Origin: Gammaproteobacteria bacterium AqS3
GTDB taxonomy: Bacteria; Pseudomonadota; Gammaproteobacteria; MEIF01; AqS3
Assembly: GCA_001750645.1 (NCBI GenBank)
Contig: MEIF01000002.1
Span: forward strand, 1 to 64,000
DNA length: 64,000 nucleotides
Direction: 5' to 3'
The notes below the pieces were generated by a model. That model was not told the origin of the DNA. It saw only the letters and a program-made list of their open reading frames with translations, and did no database searches. Below, in pieces: positions 55,012 to 62,648 of the stretch (position 1 is the stretch's first letter; every line of letters begins with the position of its first letter). The translations under genes and the position numbers were made by a program.

Positions 55012-55634
55012 TGAAATGCGGCCTCTCGCGTAAACCGCAGAGCTTGGTATGCCGAAGCCGCGCCCTCCGGCGTATGGAAAAAGTCGCGGCGCATCGGCTG
55101 CCCTTTGAGCTTGGGGACGATCAGCAGCACCCTGCCCTCGCCCGTGCCATCGGCATCCCACAGCTCAGCGAACTGATGCCGGAGCAGCTGGCGGTTGCCC
55201 CAGGATGGATCGGCCAGGGCGATCAGGCCGTCCGCCCGGACACCGCGGACAACCGAGAAATGCTCCTCTCCCCTGTGGACGAGATGCACGATCACGGGGA
55301 TTTTCAGCCTCAGCAGGTCGGCGAGCGATATTCGGAGACCAGCCGCCCTAAACCCGTAGGTGCCAGCCGCAGCCGCCAAGTCTGCGAACGAGGCGGCCTC
55401 GGATATCTCCATTCTTTGCAGCACTCCGGCCTCGTTCGTCTCCACGCCGTAGAACTCCCTCAGAAGCGTCGCCAGAGCCGCAGCACCGCAGGAGTAGTCC
55501 AGATCCTGCATCTCCACACGCTCCCGCTGAATTTCTTGCCAAGTTTGGGAAGGCGCCGGAAGCCATTGGAGTTTCGCCGCCTGACCGGAATGCTGCCCCG
55601 AAGCCAATATTGAAATCAGCAAGACAGAAGCCAA
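55008..55634 (-). CDS. Periplasmic C39-family peptidase (cassette A)
   Basis: 'MQDLDYSCGAAALATLLREFYGVETNEAGVL...IPVIVHLVHRGEEHFSVVRGVRADGLIALADPSWGN'; N-terminal signal sequence. Confidence 0.85.
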   Translation of the reverse strand: MASVLLISILASGQHSGQAAKLQWLPAPSQTWQEIQRERVEMQDLDYSCGAAALATLLREFYGVETNEAGVLQRMEISEAASFADLAAAAGTYGFRAAGLRISLADLLRLKIPVIVHLVHRGEEHFSVVRGVRADGLIALADPSWGNRQLLRHQFAELWDADGTGEGRVLLIVPKLKGQPMRRDFFHTPEGAASAYQALRFTREAAFQ

Positions 55635-55662
55635 GGTGATGACTGTTATGGCTCCGGCTGTA

Positions 55663-56724
55663 TTAAAAAAGGCTCACATTGGTGGGTTGGCGGCTCACAC
55701 TGGAGGTTGGGCGGCTCGCACGGGGAGTTGGGCGGCGCACACTGGGAGTTTGGCTGCCCCGGGATGGTGAGCGGTGCAAAGTTAGCGTGCAGGTGTTTCC
55801 CGCGCAAGAGAACGTCTGATAGCTATAGCTCCTGTTCCCATAAGAAGATCCCGTCTGAACGCCCACGCCACCAAAGTTGTACCCATAAAGAGAATAAATG
55901 TGTCCGTCTGACAGGGGCAAATACAGCTGGCTAAGCACTGACTGGTCGTATTCCTCGCCTTCTTCCTCCAATAGCCAGCCGCCGTTCGGGAGGGACGACT
56001 GGTTCTGCGTGGTCGTGCTGGTCGAGGTGGAATTGCCAGAATCGGTTTCCTCCTCGTCTGGCGTTTCCTCGTCCTTCTTGTATTCCTCTATAAATTTTTC
56101 CAGACTATCGGGTTCATTTTTGGATTGGTCGATGAGTTCTTTGTTCTCTTCAGCAAACTTTTTCATCGCCTCGTCTATTTTCTTGTTGACATATGCTTCC
56201 ACCTCTGCCCTTTGTTCTGGGGTCAATGATGATAAGTCAGGATCCATCCCATTTTTAAGGCTGTGTATATATTTCTTAATTGCTTCCGCAAGGTGTCCGC
56301 CCGTAAAAAAATCACCCAAAGTCACCAAGGTACCAGCAAGGATGGTAATAGAGCCAACCTTTTTAGTTTTTGGGTGCGTGACAAATATCTTAATATTCTT
56401 GCCAGCCGCCTTGAAGCCATTCTTGACATTCGTCTTTCTTGCCTGCCAAGCCACTTTCGCCGCCCTGATGACATGCGGGGCGAGAGCGACCCCTACCCGT
56501 GCCGCCAAGATGAGAATCAGAGGCAAAGCCCTGCCCTGCGTCTCCGCCATCTCTGCATCATTCATAAACTGAGCCCGAAGCGGGACATCTCCGTGAAATG
56601 CGAAGGCGAGATCATCATTGACGAGTGACGGTCGCTCATTAGCGAGCGCAGGATGTTCCCCTCCCAACGCAAACGATGCCGGAAACAGGAACACGGCGAT
56701 TAAAACGGCAGTTAGTTTTTTCAT
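55663..56724 (-). CDS. Candidate secreted substrate/precursor of cassette A
   Basis: Sec signal MKKLTAVLIAVFLFPASFALG, leader-like 'QFMNDAEMAETQGRALPLILILAARVG', acidic linker, Ser/Arg/Pro-rich tail. Confidence 0.6.
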   Translation of the reverse strand: MKKLTAVLIAVFLFPASFALGGEHPALANERPSLVNDDLAFAFHGDVPLRAQFMNDAEMAETQGRALPLILILAARVGVALAPHVIRAAKVAWQARKTNVKNGFKAAGKNIKIFVTHPKTKKVGSITILAGTLVTLGDFFTGGHLAEAIKKYIHSLKNGMDPDLSSLTPEQRAEVEAYVNKKIDEAMKKFAEENKELIDQSKNEPDSLEKFIEEYKKDEETPDEEETDSGNSTSTSTTTQNQSSLPNGGWLLEEEGEEYDQSVLSQLYLPLSDGHIYSLYGYNFGGVGVQTGSSYGNRSYSYQTFSCAGNTCTLTLHRSPSRGSQTPSVRRPTPRASRPTSSVSRQPTNVSLF

Positions 56725-56783
56725 GATGTCTACCCTCCCTGGGTGTGAACAAAATCAACCTGACCTTTTCAAGGTATCAGAGT

Positions 56784-56797
56784 GGGGGGGTTGTCAA
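56784..56797 (-). promoter_or_regulatory. Upstream region of the cassette A precursor: TTGACA followed by a C7 tract (minus strand)
   Basis: Minus-strand cttgacaaCCCCCCCactctgataccttg; near-identical block upstream of the 61667 precursor has C8. Confidence 0.5.
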
Positions 56798-57155
56798 GCC
56801 CTTTCAATTAGGCGGCTTACAGCCCTGTTTTTCTGCGGTTTCAGCGCCAGCGTCAGGCGGTATGTCGGCAAATTCATGCGACATGCACAGTCGTAAAGCT
56901 GTCTTTTTTGCGAGGCGTTCAGGCATCGCCGAACCGCTCCGCTTGGATCTATGGAGCGCATTTCATAGGCCAGGGGATTGCCTCGCCCAGCTGAATTCGA
57001 GTCACCGTCACGATGAGCATTCCGACCTCGCCGTGCTGCCGATGCCTAGGGCGACCTCCTCAGCTCAGGCTGTCCGCTGCAATGCTGTCGCTCGGCGGCG
57101 ATCTCGTTTTTGGGCTAGAATTGCGATGATCGCGTTAGTGATTACGGGAGAGGCG

Positions 57156-57671
57156 ATGAAAGTTCAGGAACAGAACCAGCAGGAAAAAGAGCGCGAGCGG
57201 CAACTTGAGAAACTTCGAAAGCAGGTCAATATGTCTACACCACAATTATATTTCTGGCTGACAATCTCAGGTATTGGAGCTGTCGGTGCTGTTTTATCTC
57301 TGGTCAAGGGCACAATAAATATTCTTAATATTGCGTTATTACTCTTCTTTATGATCCATGCAATTAGCTGGCTATTCAGAATCACGGACGACTCAGAGGA
57401 AAAAGAAACAGCGCAAATGAGTGCTGGCGAACTCGCTTTGAAGTTTGAGGAAAAGAAAAAATTTAGCGTCCAATTATTCACCTTTATTAGTGTTGGTTTT
57501 CTATGCTATGGGGTCAGCACCCTGATCGGAGCATTTGATTTTTCCAGCGATCTGGGCGTTCTGTTTGTTGCCTTTTGTATCATCGCTCCTCCTGCAACGG
57601 TTTATGACTATTGGAAAAACCAAAAGAACGAAAAAATGGCACGGCAGCTTGCCGAGCAGAACGACGATTGA
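57156..57671 (+). CDS. Small membrane protein, array member 1
   Basis: MKVQEQNQQEKERERQLEKLRKQVN...ETAQMSAGELALKFEEKKKF...YDYWKNQKNEKMARQLAEQNDD; about 4 TM segments. Confidence 0.75.
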   Translation: MKVQEQNQQEKERERQLEKLRKQVNMSTPQLYFWLTISGIGAVGAVLSLVKGTINILNIALLLFFMIHAISWLFRITDDSEEKETAQMSAGELALKFEEKKKFSVQLFTFISVGFLCYGVSTLIGAFDFSSDLGVLFVAFCIIAPPATVYDYWKNQKNEKMARQLAEQNDD

Positions 57672-57932
57672 TGCAGGTGCCTTTTACTGCCTAGCATCCC
57701 GCCCCCTAGCAGCGGCGGCCAAGCCGAACGCAATGCCCCAAACCTTCGCTCGATGCCTGCTCCCACTATCTGACCCCTCCCCCCACTCTGCCTCTGCGCT
57801 GTTCTCTGCCGGTCGTTCGTCTTCTCCGGTCAAGTCTGCCAGCAAATTGCGCCGTTGCAGCCTGTGCTGGACGAACACGCCGAATGATGCTCCGCCCCTG
57901 CTGCCGGTGTCGGAGCAAAAATGTAACCGCAT
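57672..57932 (-). pseudogene. Fragment of the 3' end of the cassette OM barrel gene
   Basis: Minus-strand 'GGASFGVFVQHRLQRRNLLADLTGEDERPA...RHRAKVWGIAFGLAAAARGRDARQ' versus the intact gene 'GGASFGVFVRHRPRRDDLLADDSESTE...RHRVKVWGIASGLIAASRVRDARR'. Confidence 0.75.
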
Positions 57933-58019
57933 TGCCGGTGGCTGGACAGAACCTAGACGGGGAGGGTGTGCTGCTGGGCTAGAATTGCGGCGGTCGCGTT
58001 GATGATTAAGGGAGAGACG

Positions 58020-58532
58020 ATGAAAGAGCAGGAACAGAGCCAGCAGGAACGCGAGCGGCAGATTATGGGTCTGCGAAAGCGGGTTAACAGTCTGTCTATG
58101 CCGGAATTATGTTTTTACCTGACAATTTCAGGGGTCGGAAGTGTCTTGGCCATTGAGTCACAGATCAACGGAACACCAGGCATTCGTGCCACTATCTTTC
58201 AGATTGTGGTGGCACTTTGGTTCCTGCTCTTAACATTCAATCTGCTGTCTAGAATCGGAGGATTAAAAATAGACGAGGAAACGATGCAAATGGGTGCTGG
58301 CGAACTTGCGTTGAAGTTTAAGAAAATGAAAAAATTTTGCGCCAAAGTATTCGCCTTTTTTAGCGCCGGCATTCTATGCCAGGGAGTCAGCATTCTGATC
58401 GGAGTGTTTGAGCTTTCCCAAACTTTGCTTGTCGGTTGTTGCGTCGCCCTTGCCGTATCGGTTTATGACTATTGGAAATACCAAAAGAGCGAAAAAATAG
58501 CTCGGCGGCTTGCGGAGCAGAGCAACGATTGA
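58020..58532 (+). CDS. Small membrane protein, array member 2
   Basis: MKEQEQSQQERERQIMGLRKRVNSLSMPELCFYLTISG...TMQMGAGELALKFKKMKKF...YDYWKYQKSEKIARRLAEQSND. Confidence 0.75.
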   Translation: MKEQEQSQQERERQIMGLRKRVNSLSMPELCFYLTISGVGSVLAIESQINGTPGIRATIFQIVVALWFLLLTFNLLSRIGGLKIDEETMQMGAGELALKFKKMKKFCAKVFAFFSAGILCQGVSILIGVFELSQTLLVGCCVALAVSVYDYWKYQKSEKIARRLAEQSND

Positions 58533-58539
58533 TGCAGGA

Positions 58540-58600
58540 GGATTTCACCGCCCGGCATCCCATACCCCAGCAGCGACGGCCTGTGCCGGTGTCGGAGTGA
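58540..58600 (-). pseudogene. Very short fragment of the OM barrel gene 3' end
   Basis: 'ttcaccgcccggcatcccataccccagcagcgacggcctgtgccggtgtcgg' resembles 57681ff with an internal deletion. Confidence 0.45.
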
Positions 58601-58696
58601 AAATGTAACCGCGTTGCCGATGGCTGGAGAGAACCTAGATGGTGGTGCTGTTGGGCTAGAATTGCGGCGGCTGCACTACTGATCACGAGAGAGACG

Positions 58697-59209
58697 ATGA
58701 AAACGCAGGAACAGAGCCAACAGGAACAAGAGATTGAGCGGCTGCTTGTAAAGCTTCGAAAGCAGGCCGGCAATGAATCTATGGCAGAAGTATATTTCTG
58801 GCTGATAATTTCTGGGCTCGCGGTTATCGTGTCTATTGAAGCTCTGGTTAACGGTAAGGCAACCAGTCTGAACATTTTGGCAATTCCCTGTTTTCTGATA
58901 TTCGTACTAAATTGGCTGTTCAGAATCACGGGCAACTCAGAAAAGGAAACGACGCAAATGAGTGCCGGCGAGCTCGCCTTGGAGTTTGAGGAAAGGAAAA
59001 AATCCACCGGCCGATCATTCGCCTTTGTTGGCATCGGAATTCTATGCGGGGGGATCAGCATCCTGATCGGAGCATTTGAGTTGTCCGAGTTTTTCATCAC
59101 TTTGTCTGGCCTCGGCTGCTTGTTCCTCGTTTCAGAAGCTTATGATTATTGGAAATACCAAAAGAACGAAAAAATGGCACGGCAGCTTGCGGAACAGAGC
59201 GACGACTGA
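58697..59209 (+). CDS. Small membrane protein, array member 3
   Basis: MKTQEQSQQEQEIERLLVKLRKQAGNESMAEVYFWLIISG...TTQMSAGELALEFEERKKS...YDYWKYQKNEKMARQLAEQSDD. Confidence 0.75.
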   Translation: MKTQEQSQQEQEIERLLVKLRKQAGNESMAEVYFWLIISGLAVIVSIEALVNGKATSLNILAIPCFLIFVLNWLFRITGNSEKETTQMSAGELALEFEERKKSTGRSFAFVGIGILCGGISILIGAFELSEFFITLSGLGCLFLVSEAYDYWKYQKNEKMARQLAEQSDD

Positions 59210-59214
59210 CGCAG

Positions 59215-59378
59215 GGGCATTTCATCGCCTGGCATTCCTGACCTTCGCAGCGGCGGCCAAGCCGGACGAATGCGCCAAAAGATGCCCCGCCGCCGGTACC
59301 GGCGAATGTCGATCCGCTGATGTAGACCCTCGTTCCACCCCTCAGTAACAGGTCGCAAGGTCGATTTGGCAAACGCAT
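59215..59378 (-). pseudogene. Fragment of the OM barrel gene 3' end
   Basis: Minus-strand 'LLLRGGTRVYISGSTFAGTGGGASFGAFVRLGRR' versus the intact gene 'LSLRDRTTVYISGSTFASAGGGASFGVFVRHRPRR'. Confidence 0.7.
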
Positions 59379-59465
59379 TCACATGGCGTTGCAGATCATC
59401 GTGACCCATCAAGCGAGTAGATGCTGCTGGTTCTAACCCCCTCTAATAATCAAGCAGTTCAACTT

Positions 59466-60527
59466 CTACTCAGACTCTGACAAAGGTTCAGTTCCAGGTT
59501 CGGGGGCAGTATCAGGGGCGGTCGGCTTCTCTGAAGATTCCTGCTCCGAAGCCCGCTCCAAATGCCGGCGCAATTTCTCAACTTGTTCACGTTTTAGCTT
59601 GCCCCCGAAATTACGTCGCACACTGATGCTCATAGACGCCTCACTCGGGCCAGTTGCAGCAAAATCACCGCCAATATGAATACTGGTGAACTGGCTGGAG
59701 GTGAATCCAAACCCGCCTCCAAAGCGCATCGCTGATTGTCGTGGGCGAATTAACTGCCCATCAAGTCTGTCGCCCTGTCTGACGGTGAGATCAGCATCTA
59801 CAGATAAGCTCACCCAGCTATTGACTGCGAAAACAATTGAGGGAACCACATAAAACACGTCGCCAGAGTCATACCGTCTATCGCTGGACAGCAGTCGGTA
59901 TTCCGGTGTGAAACGACTGCCAACGGTCAAGCTGATCACAACCGGATCAAGCGTGCGATAGGCGGTCAGACTCAGGCTTCCGCTGCCGGGCAGTTTCTCA
60001 AATTTCTCACCCTCTGCCACTCGATTTTGCAGCAAATCCACTGCCAAGCGGCCATATACTCCGGGCTTGTCCTTCTCCGGAGAAAGCGTGTGACTCACGC
60101 TGGCAGTGAGCGAATTCAGACTCAGAGAAGTTTCCCTCCGAATGCTTGAACCGAAATTAGCGCGCTCATCAATTTGCGTGGCTCCCATGCGCACCCCGAT
60201 CTCCGTGTCTTGGGTGAGGCCATAGCGCCAGTTGATATCTGCTGTCAGATAGTCTGTGTTATTCCGCGAGTATTCCTGGCTGTGCGGGACCTCTATAACA
60301 TCATCGTTCCCCAAACGCAGCAGCTGTGTGTAATAGCTCAAGTAGTTCGCATCAACACTGGCGTGCGAAAAACTGAACTGAAGGCTGGACTGCTTCTCCG
60401 GAGCTTGAAGTATTGAGAATAGAAATGCCCTGCCGTCCTCATCCAATTGCGCATAAACGATGGGAGTGAATAGCGCAAAAACAAGGGCAGCCAAAGCGCG
60501 ATAGACCCTCAAGCCCATCATCGCCAC
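59466..60527 (-). CDS. Outer-membrane beta-barrel protein of cassette B
   Basis: Signal peptide 'VYRALAALVFALFTPIVYAQ'; 'YGLTQDTEIGVRMGATQ', 'TASVSHTLSPEKDKPGVYGRLAVDLLQNRVAEGEKFEKLPGSGSLSLTAYRTLDPVVISL' aligns to the cassette A barrel. Confidence 0.65.
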   Translation of the reverse strand: MAMMGLRVYRALAALVFALFTPIVYAQLDEDGRAFLFSILQAPEKQSSLQFSFSHASVDANYLSYYTQLLRLGNDDVIEVPHSQEYSRNNTDYLTADINWRYGLTQDTEIGVRMGATQIDERANFGSSIRRETSLSLNSLTASVSHTLSPEKDKPGVYGRLAVDLLQNRVAEGEKFEKLPGSGSLSLTAYRTLDPVVISLTVGSRFTPEYRLLSSDRRYDSGDVFYVVPSIVFAVNSWVSLSVDADLTVRQGDRLDGQLIRPRQSAMRFGGGFGFTSSQFTSIHIGGDFAATGPSEASMSISVRRNFGGKLKREQVEKLRRHLERASEQESSEKPTAPDTAPEPGTEPLSESE

Positions 60528-61216
60528 CTTCCGCTGTCGTCAACGAGGAAACGCAGCGTCTCATACGCCGAGGCCGGCTCCTCCGGTCTTTGCACAAAGC
60601 CGGGCAGAACTGGCCATCTGCGGTCAGGCGGAACAATTATCAGAACCCTGCCCCAGCCCTTTCCCTCCACATCCCACATGCGCATGAGCTGATGCGGCAG
60701 CAGACGCAAATTGCCCCATGAAGGATCGGCCAGTGCGATCAACCCGTCCGAGGGGCGCACACCTCGCACCACCGAAAAATGCCCTCTGCCGAAATGATGC
60801 AGATGAACGATGGCTGGAATTTTCAGCTTCAAAAGATCGCTCAACGGCATACGGTAACCAAATGCCTTGAAGCCGTATGTTTCAGCTGCATGAACCAGGT
60901 CGGCGTAAGTTGCAGCAAACGGCTTGCCTATTCGATCCAATATTTCGGTCTCGCTGGTCTGCACCCCATAAAACTCCCGCAGGACCGTAGCGACTGCCGC
61001 TGAACCACAGGAATAATCATGCTGCTGTAATTCAACCCGATCACTGCGCAAATCATTCCAAGTGCGGATTTTCTGCGGTTGTTCATGCTGGGGAAGATCA
61101 CGCTTGTACGAGTGCAGATCACCTAAATGTTGTGCGATAAGAGGGGAGCAATACGCTCCTCCCAACATAACCAAATGACTAAACCACCGCCAGCAGGATC
61201 GACCGTGAAGCGTCAT
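60518..61216 (-). CDS. Periplasmic C39-family peptidase (cassette B)
   Basis: 'VELQQHDYSCGSAAVATVLREFYGVQTSETEIL...IPAIVHLHHFGRGHFSVVRGVRPSDGLIALADPSWGNLRLL'. Confidence 0.85.
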   Translation of the reverse strand: MTLHGRSCWRWFSHLVMLGGAYCSPLIAQHLGDLHSYKRDLPQHEQPQKIRTWNDLRSDRVELQQHDYSCGSAAVATVLREFYGVQTSETEILDRIGKPFAATYADLVHAAETYGFKAFGYRMPLSDLLKLKIPAIVHLHHFGRGHFSVVRGVRPSDGLIALADPSWGNLRLLPHQLMRMWDVEGKGWGRVLIIVPPDRRWPVLPGFVQRPEEPASAYETLRFLVDDSGRWR

Positions 61217-61238
61217 TCAGGTTGAAACTTAACCCTTA

Positions 61239-61667
61239 TCAAAAATCGCTTTTTCTTTTCACATTAGAGCTGTCCTGATCTGCACCAGAACAATAAAGAG
61301 GACGAACAGCACACTGTTTTCTCCTCTTCTTTTTCTTTCCAAACAACCGATACGCTACATAAGCAGCGGCCACAGAGGGAATTGCCACGGTCGCTAACGA
61401 AGCTAATGGCGGTGCATAGGTAGAGTAATACACATATATTCCATTAGGTCCCAATCCATAGGTAAATCCATAACCTTCAACCTGAGCGAATTCCTCGTCA
61501 CTCATGAGAACCGCATCCGTCAGCTGTCCGTCAAAAGCGTATTGAGCAGCGGATACCTCATTAAAAATAAAGCCGTCAGATTCTGACGGCTCAGAAGCAT
61601 GCGCTCGAAGCGAGAAAGATACCGAAAACAGGAACGCGGCGATTAAAACAACAGTTAGTTTTTTCAT
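61239..61667 (-). CDS. Candidate secreted substrate/precursor of cassette B
   Basis: Sec signal MKKLTVVLIAAFLFSVSFSLRAHA, leader-like 'VLMSDEEFAQVEGYGFTYG', hydrophobic segment, basic 'GKKKKRRK' tail. Confidence 0.6.
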   Translation of the reverse strand: MKKLTVVLIAAFLFSVSFSLRAHASEPSESDGFIFNEVSAAQYAFDGQLTDAVLMSDEEFAQVEGYGFTYGLGPNGIYVYYSTYAPPLASLATVAIPSVAAAYVAYRLFGKKKKRRKQCAVRPLYCSGADQDSSNVKRKSDF

Positions 61668-61701
61668 GATGTCTACCCTCCCTGGGTGTGAATAAAATCA
61701 A

Positions 61702-61741
61702 CTTGACTTTGTCAAGGTAGCAGAGTGGGGGGGGTTGTCAA
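61702..61741 (-). promoter_or_regulatory. Upstream region of the cassette B precursor: TTGACA, C8 tract and CTTGACtttGTCAAG palindrome
   Basis: Minus-strand cttgacaaCCCCCCCCactctgctaccttgacaaagtcaag; near-duplicate of the region upstream of the 56724 precursor. Confidence 0.5.
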
Positions 61742-62072
61742 GCATCCCCAGTTGAGCGGCTTTCAGCCCTGTTTTTCTGCGGTTTCAGGACTGGCGTCAG
61801 GCGGTGTGTCGGCAAATTAAAGGCCCGGGTGTGTAGTCGAAAATTAACCGGGCTTAAGGCAATTCGGCAGCCGCATTCAATATCAATAGAAGTTCATTTG
61901 ATCGGCTTTCGCGATCGCCGCATCCCTACTGTTGATAAGTTCAATGTGCCACAGGCGGCACATAGCGCTGCAAATTATCTCGGCTCATCAGGCGACAGGT
62001 GCCGTCTGTTCTAATCCCCCTCCCTCTAAAAAAATCAAGCTAATTAAGTTCTATTCAAAATCTGGCGAGGGT

Positions 62073-62648
62073 TCAGGGCGAGGGAGTATTCTCGAATTGT
62101 TTTGAGTCGGTCTCTGACTCCCCCTCAGCCTCCCCCGCCTGTTTTTCGGCCTCCATTTCGGCCAGGACTTCGGGCAGGTCGGCGAGTTTGGCGGGCAGGC
62201 GTTCGGGCAGGGGCTTTGAGCGTCCGTGTACCGCAATGTGAATCAGCAGCCGCTCGGTCAGCAGCTTTTGATCCTGCGGGAAGCGCTCGACCAGTTCGTC
62301 CAGATGCACCAGGGCGGCGGGCAGGTCGTTGGCGTTGAGCAGCTCCCTCAGCAGCCAGAGGCGAAAGCCGCTGCGCTCGGGCTGGTCGGCCACCAGCGCC
62401 GCAATGTAGTCGCGCAGGTCGGCATCGGCCGTGCCGACATCGTTGAGCGCCCCGGCCTCGCTGAGCCGGTCGTAGGCCGCCTGCTGCCGCCAGGAGTCTC
62501 CGGCCAGGTAAAGCCCCGCCCCGAGGGCGGGCACGGCCAGCAGCGCCGAGGCGGCAATGATGCGCCCCCGCTGGTGCATGTCCCGGTAGTTCAGCATCAG
62601 CGGGACGGCCAGAACCGCAGCGCAGATGAGCAGGATGAGGGCAGTCAC
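62073..62648 (-). CDS. ccmI: CcmI-like cytochrome c biogenesis TPR protein (start approximate)
   Basis: 'VTALILLICAAVLAVPLM...DRLSEAGALNDVGTADADLRDYIAALVADQPERSGFRLWLLRELLNANDLPAALVHLDELVERFPQD'; downstream of CcmH. Confidence 0.65.
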   Translation of the reverse strand: MTALILLICAAVLAVPLMLNYRDMHQRGRIIAASALLAVPALGAGLYLAGDSWRQQAAYDRLSEAGALNDVGTADADLRDYIAALVADQPERSGFRLWLLRELLNANDLPAALVHLDELVERFPQDQKLLTERLLIHIAVHGRSKPLPERLPAKLADLPEVLAEMEAEKQAGEAEGESETDSKQFENTPSP

